A DNA stretch of 33,854 nt, from contig DATCJU010000116.1 in assembly GCA_036562635.1 (NCBI GenBank), positions 1 through 33,854 of the forward strand, in the 5' to 3' direction. This document shows, piece by piece, positions 1 to 8,723 of the stretch (position 1 is its first letter; each line of letters starts with the position of its first letter). The notes under the pieces are model-generated. The model saw only the letters and a program-made list of their open reading frames with translations, did no database searches and was not told where the DNA came from. The stretch is from DATCJU01 sp036562635. GTDB taxonomy: Bacteria; Actinomycetota; Actinomycetes; Mycobacteriales; Pseudonocardiaceae. The position numbers and the translations under genes were made by a program.

Positions 1-314
1 CTACCACCACCGTGGGAGCTTGGCTCGCGACCCACCACGCCCGGCCCCCTCGCCTCCTCGGCGGGGAGTCCGTTCCGCGCTGACACGAAGAAATGTACGT
101 GTACGCCCCTTCGGCGTCAAATCAGCCGGTCAGAGGCTTGACGTCGAAGGTACGCCACACGAAAGCGCTGGTCAACGGCTTTACTCCGAAGCACTTCCGA
201 CCCTCCTCACGGGAGGTTCACCCGATGGTGTGGTGCGCCTCACGATCCATGAACGACCTTCGCCATCATGGCCACACGCGGCACGCCCCACACGCTCCGG
301 ACGTGCGCGGAAAA
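1..314. other. Left-edge region without a recognisable gene
   Basis: No protein family is recognisable here on either strand. The only translation-like signal is a GGGAGG at 211-216 followed by ATG at 225, which opens a 36-codon frame ending in TGA at 333-335, inside the loop of the tyrS terminator. A TTGACG at 138-143 resembles a -35 element but has no convincing -10 partner. The stretch probably holds the promoter region of whatever lies to the left of the window or is simply spacer. Confidence 0.4.
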
Positions 315-353
315 CGGTCGAGGCCCAGCCCGTGACGGGCTGGGCCTCGACCG
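315..353 (-). terminator. Intrinsic terminator of the tyrS unit
   Basis: A perfect 18-bp inverted repeat (arms 315-332 and 336-353) encloses a TGA loop. Read on the minus strand, the direction of tyrS transcription, the hairpin is followed by TTTT (complement of 311-314). It lies about 80 nt past the tyrS stop codon. On the plus strand no T-run follows, so it is oriented for tyrS. Confidence 0.85.
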
Positions 354-431
354 GGACAGGCCGGTTACCGGTCACCCCTCACACCGGTTCAATGCACCAA
401 CGCCTCCGTCGGTCCGCCGGCACACACCGGC

Positions 432-1706
432 TCAACGCAGCACCTCCACCCCGGCGATGGTGCGCTTGCCGCGCCGGAGCACCAGCCAGCGCCCGTGCAG
501 CAGGTCCTCCTCCGCCGGGCGCCACTCCTCGTCGGTGACCCGAGCGTTGTTGACGTAGGCGCCGCCCTCGTTGACCGTGCGCCGGGCCGCTCCCTTGCTG
601 GCCGCCAGCCCGGAGGCCACGAGCAGGTCGACGATGGTCGGCCGGTCGGCCAGCCGAACGGTGCCGGTCGGCGCCTCGGCCATCGCCGCCGCCAGGGTCT
701 CGGCACCCAGTTCCCGCAGCTCACCCCGACCGAACAGGGCCTGGCTGGCCGCGATGACCCTCCGGGTCTCCTCGGCGCCGTGCACCAGGGTGGTGAGTTC
801 CTCGGCCAACCTCCGCTGACCTGCCCGCAGCTGGGGACGCTCCGCGGTGGTCTTCTCCAGCTCGACGATCTCCTCCTCGTCGAGGAAGGTGAACATCCGC
901 AGGTAACGGCCCACGTCCGCGTCGGCGGTGTTGACGAAGTACTGGAACCAGGCGTAGGGAGAGGTCATCTCCGGGTCCAGCCACAGGTTCCCACCACCGG
1001 TGGACTTGCCGAACTTCCGCCCCTCGGCGTCGGTGACCAACGGCAGCGTCATCGCGTGGACCTGGGCCGACTCCACCCGCCGCACCAGGTCGACCCCGGC
1101 GACGATGTTGCCCCACTGGTCGGACCCGCCCAGCTGCAACCGGCACCCGTACCGGCGGAACAGCTGCAGGTAGTCGTTGGCCTGCAGCAGCATGTAGCTG
1201 AACTCGGTGTAGGAGATGCCGTCGCCCTCCAGCCGCCGGCGCACCGTCTCCCGGGCCAGCATCACGTTGACCGAGAAGTGCTTGCCGATGTCCCGCAGGA
1301 ACGAGATCACCGAGAGCTGGGAGGTCCAGTTCGCGTTGTTCTCCACCACCGCCCCGGTCGGTGAGGAGTCGAAGTCGACGAAACGCTCCAGCTGTCCCCG
1401 GATGCGCTCGGTCCACTCGGCCACCACGTCCTCGGACTGCAGCACCCGCTCCCCCACCTCACGGGGGTCGCCGATCAGGCCGGTGGCACCACCCGCGAGC
1501 ACGATGGGCCGGTGACCGGCCCTCTGGAAGCGCCGCAGCGCCAGCAACGGGATGAGGTGCCCGGCGTGCAGACTCGGCGCGGTCGGATCGAACCCCACAT
1601 AGAGTGTGAGCGGCCCCGAGTCCAGATCCCGCCGCAACGCGTCGAGGTCGGTGGACTGCGCGATCAGACCGCGCCAGGTCAGCTCGTCCAGGATGTGCTC
1701 GCTCAC
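432..1706 (-). CDS. tyrS: Tyrosine--tRNA ligase
   Basis: This class I aminoacyl-tRNA synthetase charges tRNA-Tyr with tyrosine in the cytoplasm. From the GTG at 1706 the protein has 424 residues, normal for bacterial TyrS. Visible are the HIGH-type motif HAGH (47-50), the tyrosine-pocket motif GGSDQWGN (193-200), the KMSKS-type loop KFGKS (231-235) and a C-terminal S4 RNA-binding domain (about 355-420). The GTG start gives the family-typical N-terminus SEHILDEL and lies 1 nt after the mpg stop. ATG codons at 1715 and 1718 are in frame and would overlap mpg, so they remain possible. It is the last gene of the tandem arg-mpg-tyrS array and is followed by a strong terminator. Function is certain; only the start is open. 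Confidence 0.96.
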   Translation of the reverse strand: MSEHILDELTWRGLIAQSTDLDALRRDLDSGPLTLYVGFDPTAPSLHAGHLIPLLALRRFQRAGHRPIVLAGGATGLIGDPREVGERVLQSEDVVAEWTERIRGQLERFVDFDSSPTGAVVENNANWTSQLSVISFLRDIGKHFSVNVMLARETVRRRLEGDGISYTEFSYMLLQANDYLQLFRRYGCRLQLGGSDQWGNIVAGVDLVRRVESAQVHAMTLPLVTDAEGRKFGKSTGGGNLWLDPEMTSPYAWFQYFVNTADADVGRYLRMFTFLDEEEIVELEKTTAERPQLRAGQRRLAEELTTLVHGAEETRRVIAASQALFGRGELRELGAETLAAAMAEAPTGTVRLADRPTIVDLLVASGLAASKGAARRTVNEGGAYVNNARVTDEEWRPAEEDLLHGRWLVLRRGKRTIAGVEVLR

Positions 1707-1707
1707 G

Positions 1708-2394
1708 CTAGGCATCATCCCGTACCAGCTCGACGTCGCTTTCGGGGGCCCGAACCTTCGTGGACACCGAGCCACGAAGACGCCGCCGGCCACCCCGACG
1801 GTAGGGGCTCACCGCGGCCGAGGCGGCGTCCCAGAACCGCCAGGGCAGGTCCTCGGCCGCGGTCACCCCGACCCGGGGACCGGTGGCGATCCGCTCCTCC
1901 GGTACCGGCTCCCCGGTGAACAGCCGGACCGGGGAGGCCGGGTCGGTCAGGTCGAGACCGTTGTGCCCACGGCCGAGTCCCAGCACGGTCGCCAGTCGGG
2001 CGGGCCCGCGGGCCAGGTCGGCGTCCCGGCGGGCGCTCGGCCGTCGGCTTCGTGCCACGTCGAGGCCGTCGATCACCTCCCCGGCCCGCAGCAGCACCGC
2101 CCCCGGCTCGCCGTCGGTCAGGCACACCACGTTGGCGCAGAAGTGCATGCCGTAGATGAAGTACACGTACAGGTGGCCGGCCGGGCCCCACATCACCGCG
2201 TTCCGCTCGGTGCGGCCGCGGTAGCTGTGCGAGGCGGGGTCCTCGGTACCCCAGTAGGCCTCCACCTCCACCAGGCGCACCGCCACCGGCCCCTGCGGGG
2301 TGGTGGCCTCCAGGACACAGCCGAGCAACAGGCGCGCGGCGTGGAGCGGATCGACGGCCAGTTGCTCCCGGGACACCAACCGGCCCACCGTCAC
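1708..2394 (-). CDS. mpg: 3-methyladenine DNA glycosylase (AAG/MPG family)
   Basis: This base-excision repair enzyme removes alkylated purines such as 3-methyladenine. The 228-residue product shows the AAG-fold signatures: VEVEAYWG (42-49, including the catalytic-glutamate region), SHSYRGRTERN (55-65) and the YGM..C.N segment around 81-91. The GTG start at 2394 overlaps the argH TGA as GTGA, the same 4-nt overlap used by several arg genes, so translation is probably coupled. An upstream start at 2421 would lie inside argH and is less likely. The argH-mpg-tyrS order recurs in actinobacteria, and the link to arginine synthesis looks positional rather than functional. Confidence 0.92.
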   Translation of the reverse strand: MTVGRLVSREQLAVDPLHAARLLLGCVLEATTPQGPVAVRLVEVEAYWGTEDPASHSYRGRTERNAVMWGPAGHLYVYFIYGMHFCANVVCLTDGEPGAVLLRAGEVIDGLDVARSRRPSARRDADLARGPARLATVLGLGRGHNGLDLTDPASPVRLFTGEPVPEERIATGPRVGVTAAEDLPWRFWDAASAAVSPYRRGGRRRLRGSVSTKVRAPESDVELVRDDA

Positions 2395-3851
2395 TGTCCG
2401 CGCACCGCCTCCCGCGCCCACTCGCGGTGCTCCGCCACGCGGGCGGTGAGCCGCTGGAGCTGCTCGGCGACCCGCCGGGGTGCGGTACCGCCATGGGCGT
2501 CACGAGAGGCGATCGATCCCTGCACGGTCAGCACCGAGCGCACCTCGGGGGTCAGGTGCTCGGACACCGCGGCCAGTTCCTCGTCGGTCAACTCGTCGAG
2601 TCCGACGCCCCGCCGCTCGGCCACGCGCACACACTCCCCGGCCGCCTCGTGCGCCACGCGGAACGGCACGCCCTGCCGCACCAGCCACTCGGCGATGTCG
2701 GTGGCCAGAGTGAACCCGGCCGGGGCCAGCTCCGCCATACGGACGGTGTCGAAGCGCAGCGTGGCGAGCATGCCGGCCATGGCGGGCAGCAGCAGCTCGA
2801 GCTGCTCCACCGAGTCGAACAGGGGCTCCTTGTCCTCCTGCAGGTCCCGGTTGTAAGCCAGGGGCTGGGCCTTGAGCGTGGCCAGCAGGCCGGTGAGGTT
2901 GCCGATCAGCCGGCCGGCCTTGCCGCGGGCCAGTTCGGCGATGTCGGGGTTCTTCTTCTGCGGCATGAGCGAGCTGCCGGTCGCCCAGGCGTCGTCGAGC
3001 ACCACGTACCGGAACTCCGCCGTGGCCCAGATGATCACCTCTTCGGCGATGCGGGACAGGTCCACCCCGAGCATGGCCAGGCAGAACGCGGCCTCGGCGG
3101 CGAAGTCGCGGGCGGCGGTGCCGTCGATGGAGTTCTCCACCGGAGCGGCGAACCCCAGTTCCGCAGCCACCGCGCCCGGGTCCAGGCCGAGCGAGGAGCC
3201 GGCCAGCGCACCCGAGCCGTAGGGCGAGCGGTTCGTCCGTGCATCCCAGTCCCGCAGCCGCTCCACGTCCCGCAGCAGTGCCTGGGCGTGGGCCAGCAGG
3301 TGGTGGGCCAGCAGCACCGGCTGGGCGTGCTGCAGGTGGGTGCGGCCCGGCATCACCGCGTCCGGGTGGGCCTCGGCCTGGGCCACCAGGGCGTCCACCA
3401 CGTCCAGGGTGCCGGCGACGATGCGGCGCGCCGCGTCCCGCAGGTACATCCGGAACAGCGTGGCCACCTGGTCGTTGCGGGAGCGCCCGGCGCGGAGCTT
3501 GCCGCCCAGCTCGGGACCGACCCGCTCGATCAGCCCCCGTTCCAGCGCGGTGTGCACGTCCTCGTCGGCGGGCACGGGAGTGAACGCCCCGGAGACCACG
3601 TCGGCCTCCAGGACGTCCAGTCCCTCCAGCATGCGCTCCAGCTCGGTGTCGCTGAGCAGGCCGGCCCGGTGCAGCACCCGGGCGTGCGCCCGTGAGCCGG
3701 CGATGTCGTACCGGGCCAGCCGCCAGTCGAAGTGGGTGGACAGGCTCAGCGTTTCCAGCGCCTTCGAGGGGCCGGAGGCGAACCGGCCGCCCCACAGGCG
3801 TGCCGGCTCGCCCCTGCTCGTGTCGGGTGCCTCGTTCACCGGTTCGGTCAC
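2391..3851 (-). CDS. argH: Argininosuccinate lyase
   Basis: The enzyme cleaves argininosuccinate to arginine and fumarate, the last step of arginine synthesis. The 486-residue protein carries the fumarase/aspartase superfamily motifs in order: SRNDQVAT (124-131), THLQHAQ (171-177) with the conserved histidines, and the flexible signature loop GSSLMPQKKNPD (292-303) with the catalytic serine. The GTG start at 3851 overlaps the argG stop as GTGA. About 16 residues precede the conserved LWGGRF, slightly longer than in many homologues. It is the last arginine gene of the operon. Confidence 0.97.
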   Translation of the reverse strand: MTEPVNEAPDTSRGEPARLWGGRFASGPSKALETLSLSTHFDWRLARYDIAGSRAHARVLHRAGLLSDTELERMLEGLDVLEADVVSGAFTPVPADEDVHTALERGLIERVGPELGGKLRAGRSRNDQVATLFRMYLRDAARRIVAGTLDVVDALVAQAEAHPDAVMPGRTHLQHAQPVLLAHHLLAHAQALLRDVERLRDWDARTNRSPYGSGALAGSSLGLDPGAVAAELGFAAPVENSIDGTAARDFAAEAAFCLAMLGVDLSRIAEEVIIWATAEFRYVVLDDAWATGSSLMPQKKNPDIAELARGKAGRLIGNLTGLLATLKAQPLAYNRDLQEDKEPLFDSVEQLELLLPAMAGMLATLRFDTVRMAELAPAGFTLATDIAEWLVRQGVPFRVAHEAAGECVRVAERRGVGLDELTDEELAAVSEHLTPEVRSVLTVQGSIASRDAHGGTAPRRVAEQLQRLTARVAEHREWAREAVRGQ

Positions 3852-5053
3852 GCGTCCTGGTCCTTCAGGTCTCGCTTGGCGGCGATCTTGCTGGGCAGGC
3901 CCCACAGCTGCACGAAGCCCTTGGCCAGCGACTGGTCGAAGGTGTCTCCCTCGTCGTAGGTGGCCAGGTTGAAGTCGTACAGGGACTGCTCGCTGCGCCG
4001 GCCGGTCACCACGGCACGGCCGCCGTGCAGCACCAGGCGGATGTCGCCGGACACGTGCTCCTGGGTCTTGGCCACGAAGGTGTCCAGGGCCTCCTTGAGC
4101 GGGGAGAACCACAGACCGTCGTAGACCAGCTCGGTCCAGCGCTGCTCGACCTGCCGCTTGAACCGGGCCAGGTCACGCTCCAGGGTCACGTTCTCCAGCT
4201 CCTGGTGCGCGGTGATCAGGGCGATCGCGCCGGGCGCCTCGTAGACCTCGCGGCTCTTGATGCCCACCAGCCGGTCCTCGACGATGTCGATCCGGCCCAC
4301 GCCCTGGGCCCCGGCACGCCGGTTGAGCTCCTGGATGGCCTGCAGGGCGGTCACGGTCTCGCCGTCGATAGCCACCGGCACACCCCGGTCGAAGGTGATG
4401 ACCAGCTCGTCCGGGTCCCGTGGCTCGGCCGGGTCGGAGGTGTAGGAGTAGACGTCCTCGATCGGGGCGTTCCAGATGTCCTCCAGGAAGCCGGTCTCCA
4501 CGGCCCGGCCCCAGACGTTCTGGTCGATCGAGTACGGGGACTTCTTGGTGACGTCGATGGGGAGGTTGCGCTCCTCGGCGTAGGCGATCGCCTTCTCCCG
4601 GGTCCAGGCGTAGTCCCGGACCGGGGCGATGACCTTCAGGTCGGGGGCCAGCGCACCGATGCCCACCTCGAAGCGGACCTGGTCGTTGCCCTTGCCGGTG
4701 CAACCGTGCGCGACGGCGGAGGCGCCGAACTGCTTGGCCGCCTTGACCAGGTGCTTGACGATCACCGGGCGGGACAGCGCCGAGACCAGCGGGTAACGCT
4801 CCATGTAGAGGGCGTTGGCCTGCAGGGCCGGCATGCAGTACTGCTCGGCGAACTCGTCCCGGGCGTCGGCGACCACGGCCTCGACCGCACCGCAGGCCAG
4901 CGCCCGCTTGCGGATGGTCTCCAGGTCCTCGCCGCCCTGGCCGACGTCGACGGCCACCGCGATGACCTCCGCACCGGTCTCCTGCGCGATCCAGCCGATG
5001 GCCACGGACGTGTCCAGCCCACCGGAGTAGGCCAGCACAACCCGGTCAGTCAT
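3848..5053 (-). CDS. argG: Argininosuccinate synthase
   Basis: The enzyme joins citrulline and aspartate, using ATP, to form argininosuccinate. The 401-residue protein starts with an N-type ATP pyrophosphatase P-loop, SGGLDTS (10-16), and contains the GCTGKGNDQVRFE segment that contributes to the ATP and citrulline sites. The ATG at 5053 is preceded by GAGGAG with an 8-nt spacer. It is the only cistron of the operon separated from its upstream neighbour (77 nt from argR), so it initiates independently. A short inverted repeat CGGATC-GTC-GATCCG (5095-5109) lies in that gap. Confidence 0.98.
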   Translation of the reverse strand: MTDRVVLAYSGGLDTSVAIGWIAQETGAEVIAVAVDVGQGGEDLETIRKRALACGAVEAVVADARDEFAEQYCMPALQANALYMERYPLVSALSRPVIVKHLVKAAKQFGASAVAHGCTGKGNDQVRFEVGIGALAPDLKVIAPVRDYAWTREKAIAYAEERNLPIDVTKKSPYSIDQNVWGRAVETGFLEDIWNAPIEDVYSYTSDPAEPRDPDELVITFDRGVPVAIDGETVTALQAIQELNRRAGAQGVGRIDIVEDRLVGIKSREVYEAPGAIALITAHQELENVTLERDLARFKRQVEQRWTELVYDGLWFSPLKEALDTFVAKTQEHVSGDIRLVLHGGRAVVTGRRSEQSLYDFNLATYDEGDTFDQSLAKGFVQLWGLPSKIAAKRDLKDQDA

Positions 5054-5130
5054 GATCGTTCTCCTCGATGTCGGGGGGAAGCTGCGCGACGCGGCGGATC
5101 GTCGATCCGGCGTCGGTCGGTCCAGTCGGT

Positions 5131-5643
5131 TCAGTTCTCGGAACGGCGTTGCCCGGCGGCCATGGCGTTGAAGCGTTCGGCCAGCTCGGCGCCGGTGACC
5201 GGTTCACGGGCGATGACCAGCACGGTGTCGTCGCCGGCGATGGTGCCGACGACCTCGTGCAGTGCGGCCCGGTCGATGGCACTGGCCAGGAACTGGGCCG
5301 CTCCCGGCGGGGTGCGCAGCACGGTCAGGTTCGCCGAGGAGTCCGCCGAGACGAGCACCTCGCCGAGCAACCGGGCCAGGCGCGAGGTACCGCCCTGCAC
5401 CCCACGGACCGGGCTGCCGTCCTCGGGGATGACGTACACCGGGGCCCCGCCGTCCGGGCCCCGCAACTTGACCGCGCCCAGCTCGTCCAGGTCACGGGAC
5501 AGGGTGGCCTGGGTGACCTCGATCCCCTCGGCGGCCAGCATCCTGGCCAGCTCGGCCTGGCTCCGGATGGCGGTGGTGGACACCAACTCCACGATCCGCG
5601 CCTGACGAGCCGCCCGCGTGACCGCGCTGCCGTTAGCCGTCAT
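5131..5643 (-). CDS. argR: Arginine repressor ArgR
   Basis: This arginine-responsive transcription factor represses arginine biosynthesis. In the 170-residue product the N-terminal winged helix-turn-helix includes TQATLSRDLDELGAVK (44-59). The C-terminal oligomerisation and arginine-binding domain contains GTIAGDDTVL (133-142), with the aspartate pair that binds the arginine guanidinium groups. The ATG at 5643 lies inside the end of argF (11-nt overlap), so its translation is coupled to the operon it controls, giving autoregulation through the operator before argC. Confidence 0.97.
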   Translation of the reverse strand: MTANGSAVTRAARQARIVELVSTTAIRSQAELARMLAAEGIEVTQATLSRDLDELGAVKLRGPDGGAPVYVIPEDGSPVRGVQGGTSRLARLLGEVLVSADSSANLTVLRTPPGAAQFLASAIDRAALHEVVGTIAGDDTVLVIAREPVTGAELAERFNAMAAGQRRSEN

Positions 5644-6577
5644 CGTTCCCAGTCTCCGCCTTCTCCATCAGCCACACGAGCAGGGCCTTCTGCGCGTGCA
5701 GCCGGTTCTCCGCCTCGTCCCACACCACGCTGGCCGGGCCGTCGAGCACCTCGTCGGTGATCTCCCAGCCGCGGTGTGCCGGCAGGCAGTGCAGCACAAC
5801 GGTGCGGGTACCGGTGCGCTCCAGCAGTGCCTCGTTGACCTGGTAGGGACGGAACGGGCCGACCCGGTCCTTGCCGTCGTTCTCCTGGCCCATGGAGGTC
5901 CAGGCGTCGGTGGCCAGCACGTCGGCGCCCTCGACCGCGGCCTGCGGGTCGCTCAGCACGGTGACCGATCCCCCGGTCTCGGCGGCGCGCTGCTTGGCCG
6001 CGTCGAGCACCCACGGCAGCGGGTGGAAGCCCTCGGGGGCCGCGATGCGCACGTGCAGCCCGGCGGTCGCCCCGCCCAGCAGCAGGGAGTGGGCCATGTT
6101 GTTCGCGCCGTCGCCGAGGTAGGTGAGGGTGAGGCCGGCCAGCGTGCCGAACTTCTCGCGCACGGTCATCAGGTCGGCCAGCACCTGGCACGGGTGGAAC
6201 TCGTTGGTCAGCGCGTTGACCACCGGCACCCGGGAGACCGAGGCCATGGCGTCGATGCGGGCCTGGGCGAAGGTGCGCCAGACCACGGCGTCGACGTAGC
6301 GGGAGAGCACCCGGGAGGTGTCCTCGATGGTCTCCTCCCGACCCAGTTGCATCATCCGGCCGTCGATCACCACGGGGTGACCGCCGAGCTGGGCGATACC
6401 GACCTCGAAGGAGAGGCGGGTCCGGGTGGAGTTCTTCTCGAAGATGACCGCCACGGACTTCGGTCCGGCCAGGGCACGGTTGCCGAGCGGGTCACGCTTG
6501 AGCCGGTCGGCGAGGTCCAGCACCTCCCGCTGCTCGTCGGGGGTCAGGTCGTCGTCACGCAGGAAGTGCCGCAACAT
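5633..6577 (-). CDS. argF: Ornithine carbamoyltransferase
   Basis: The enzyme transfers carbamoyl from carbamoyl phosphate to ornithine, giving citrulline. The 314-residue protein shows the carbamoyl-phosphate loop STRTR (50-54), HPCQ (128-131), the ornithine-side loop DAWTSMGQE (224-232) and HCLP (263-266). The ATG at 6577 shares its A with the argD stop (TGATG). The 3' end overlaps argR by 11 nt. The SMG and HCLP motifs match ornithine rather than aspartate or putrescine carbamoyltransferase. Confidence 0.97.
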   Translation of the reverse strand: MLRHFLRDDDLTPDEQREVLDLADRLKRDPLGNRALAGPKSVAVIFEKNSTRTRLSFEVGIAQLGGHPVVIDGRMMQLGREETIEDTSRVLSRYVDAVVWRTFAQARIDAMASVSRVPVVNALTNEFHPCQVLADLMTVREKFGTLAGLTLTYLGDGANNMAHSLLLGGATAGLHVRIAAPEGFHPLPWVLDAAKQRAAETGGSVTVLSDPQAAVEGADVLATDAWTSMGQENDGKDRVGPFRPYQVNEALLERTGTRTVVLHCLPAHRGWEITDEVLDGPASVVWDEAENRLHAQKALLVWLMEKAETGNDDG

Positions 6578-7782
6578 CAGGCGGTCCCCTCCGGTTCGGC
6601 GGCGGCGTCCAGCACCGCCGGCAGGTCGGCCAGGAACTGTTCGGCCTCGGCGTGCCCGAGCACCAGCGGGGGCGCCAACCGGACGACGTCCGGCTGCACC
6701 GGGTTGACCAGGTACCCGGCTCGCTGGGCGGCCGCGGCGACCCGGGCGGAGACCGGCTCGCGCAGGGTGATGCCCAGCAGCAGACCCGCACCGCGCACCC
6801 CGGTGACCAACGGGTGGTGCAGGTTCTCCACCCCGGTGGCGATCTCCTTGCCCACCGAGGCGGCGTTGTCCAGCAGCCCTTCGGCCTCGATGGTGCGCAG
6901 CACCGCCAGCCCGGCGGCGCAGCACACCGGGTTGCCGCCGAAGGTGGTGCCGTGCTGGCCCGGTTCCAGCAGCTCCGCGGCCGGACCGACACCGATGCAC
7001 GCGCCCAGGGGCAGGCCGCCACCCAGCCCCTTGGCCAGGGTGATCACGTCCGGCACGATCCCGGCCTGCTGGAAGGCGAACCAGGTCCCGGTGCGGCCGA
7101 CACCGGTCTGCACCTCGTCGAGCACCAACAGTGCGCCCCGCTCGGCGGTGATACGCCGGGCCTGCTGCAGGTAGTCCATCGGCGGGACGTGCACACCGTT
7201 CTCGCCCTGGATCGGTTCGAGCACCACGGCGGCGGTGTCGGTGTCCACCGCGGCGTCCAGGGCCGCGACGTCGCCGTAGGGCACGTGCACCACACCGGGC
7301 GGCATCGGCTCGAACGGTGCCCGCTTGGCGGGCTGACCGGTGAGCGCCAGGGCACCCATGGTGCGGCCGTGGAACCCGCCCTCGGTGGCCACGATCTTCG
7401 GACGCCCGGTGCGTCGGGCGATCTTGAACGCGGCCTCGTTGGCCTCGGCACCGGAGTTGCAGAACAGCACCCGCCCCCGGCCGGTCACCCCGGCGTGTCC
7501 CAGCAGTGCCTCGGCCAGCTCCAGGGGCGGTTCGGCGATGTACAGGTTGGACACGTGGCCGAGTCGGGCGATCTGGGTGCTGACCGCCTCCACCACGGCC
7601 GGGTGGGCGTGGCCGAGTGCGTTGACCGCGATCCCGGAGAGCAGGTCCAGGTAGCGGTTGCCGTCGGCGTCCCACACGTGGCAGCCCTCGCCGCGCACCA
7701 GGGTGAGCCGTGGGGTGCCGTAGTTGTTCATCATGACCGTCTGCCAGCGCTGCTGGCCGACGGTGTTGCCGAGCGTGCTCAT
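6577..7782 (-). CDS. argD: Acetylornithine aminotransferase
   Basis: This PLP enzyme converts N-acetylglutamate semialdehyde to N-acetylornithine with glutamate as amino donor. It is a class III, fold-type I aminotransferase of 401 residues, with the phosphate-binding NSGAEANEAA (109-118), DEVQTG (222-227) with the PLP-pyridine aspartate, and the Schiff-base lysine K251 in LAKGLGGG. The start can be ATG at 7782 (TGATG with the argB stop) or GTG at 7785 (GTGA), which differ by one residue. Actinobacterial ArgD often also serves as succinyldiaminopimelate aminotransferase; nothing in the sequence decides that. Confidence 0.97.
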   Translation of the reverse strand: MSTLGNTVGQQRWQTVMMNNYGTPRLTLVRGEGCHVWDADGNRYLDLLSGIAVNALGHAHPAVVEAVSTQIARLGHVSNLYIAEPPLELAEALLGHAGVTGRGRVLFCNSGAEANEAAFKIARRTGRPKIVATEGGFHGRTMGALALTGQPAKRAPFEPMPPGVVHVPYGDVAALDAAVDTDTAAVVLEPIQGENGVHVPPMDYLQQARRITAERGALLVLDEVQTGVGRTGTWFAFQQAGIVPDVITLAKGLGGGLPLGACIGVGPAAELLEPGQHGTTFGGNPVCCAAGLAVLRTIEAEGLLDNAASVGKEIATGVENLHHPLVTGVRGAGLLLGITLREPVSARVAAAAQRAGYLVNPVQPDVVRLAPPLVLGHAEAEQFLADLPAVLDAAAEPEGTA

Positions 7783-8723
7783 CACGCCCCCTTCCCCGGG
7801 AGCACCATGGTGCCCACCCCGGAACTGGTGAAGACCTCGAGCAGGACGGAGTGGGCCAGGCGGCCGTCGATGACGTGCGCACTGGGCACACCACCGTGCA
7901 CCGCGCGCAGGCAGGCCTCCATCTTGGGCACCATTCCGGAGGCCAGGCTGGGCAGCAGGCGCTCCAGCTCGTCGGCCTCGATCCGCGAGATCAGCGAGGA
8001 CCGGTCGGGCCAGTTCGCGTAGAGGCCCTCCACGTCGGTGAGCACCACGAGCTTCTCCGCCCGCAGGGCGACGGCGAGCGCCGCGGCGGCGGTGTCGGCG
8101 TTGACGTTGTGCACCACGCCGTCGGCGTCGGGGGCCACGGTGGACACCACCGGAATGCGGCCGGCGCTCACGATGTCCAGCACCGCGCCGGGGTTGACCT
8201 CGACCACGTCCCCGACCAGGCCCAGGTCCACCGGCTCCCCGTCCACCACGGCCTGCCGTCGCTCGGCGGTGAACAGGTGGGCGTCCTCTCCGGAAATGCC
8301 CACGGCGTAGGGACCGTGCTGGTTGATCAGACCCACCAGTTCGCGCCCGACCTGGCCGACGAGGACCATGCGGACCACGTCCATCGCCTCGGGGGTGGTC
8401 ACGCGCAGGCCGGCACGGAACTCGCTGGCGATGCCGAGGCGGTCGAGCATGGCACCGATCTGCGGGCCACCGCCGTGCACCACCACGGGACGCAGGCCGG
8501 CCAGGCGCAGGAACACCATGTCCTGGGCGAAGGCCCGCTTGAGCTCGTCGTCCACCATGGCGTTGCCGCCGTACTTGATCACGACGGTGGCGCCGTGGAA
8601 CCGCTGCAGCCAGGGCAGCGCCTCCACCAGGACGCTCGCCTTCTTCGCGGCTTCGGCGATCCGCTCGTCGGTGCTGTCGAAGGTCGCGCTGACCGGGTGG
8701 GAGGAGGTCGGTGCTGTGCTCAT
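7782..8723 (-). CDS. argB: Acetylglutamate kinase
   Basis: The enzyme phosphorylates N-acetylglutamate, usually the controlled step of the pathway. The 313-residue amino-acid-kinase fold has VIKYGGNAM (48-56, phosphate-binding lysine K50), HGGGPQI (83-89) and NVNADTAAAA near the ATP site. The N-terminal extension of about 25-40 residues before the fold is the feature linked to hexameric, arginine-inhibited kinases, so feedback inhibition is likely (inference). The ATG at 8723 overlaps the argJ stop as ATGA. Confidence 0.97.
   Translation of the reverse strand: MSTAPTSSHPVSATFDSTDERIAEAAKKASVLVEALPWLQRFHGATVVIKYGGNAMVDDELKRAFAQDMVFLRLAGLRPVVVHGGGPQIGAMLDRLGIASEFRAGLRVTTPEAMDVVRMVLVGQVGRELVGLINQHGPYAVGISGEDAHLFTAERRQAVVDGEPVDLGLVGDVVEVNPGAVLDIVSAGRIPVVSTVAPDADGVVHNVNADTAAAALAVALRAEKLVVLTDVEGLYANWPDRSSLISRIEADELERLLPSLASGMVPKMEACLRAVHGGVPSAHVIDGRLAHSVLLEVFTSSGVGTMVLPGKGA

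Noticed and set aside
1..314. rRNA operon promoter or tRNA gene at the left edge
   Set aside because: No tRNA-like cloverleaf and no 16S 5' sequence are seen; the lone TTGACG has no -10 partner.
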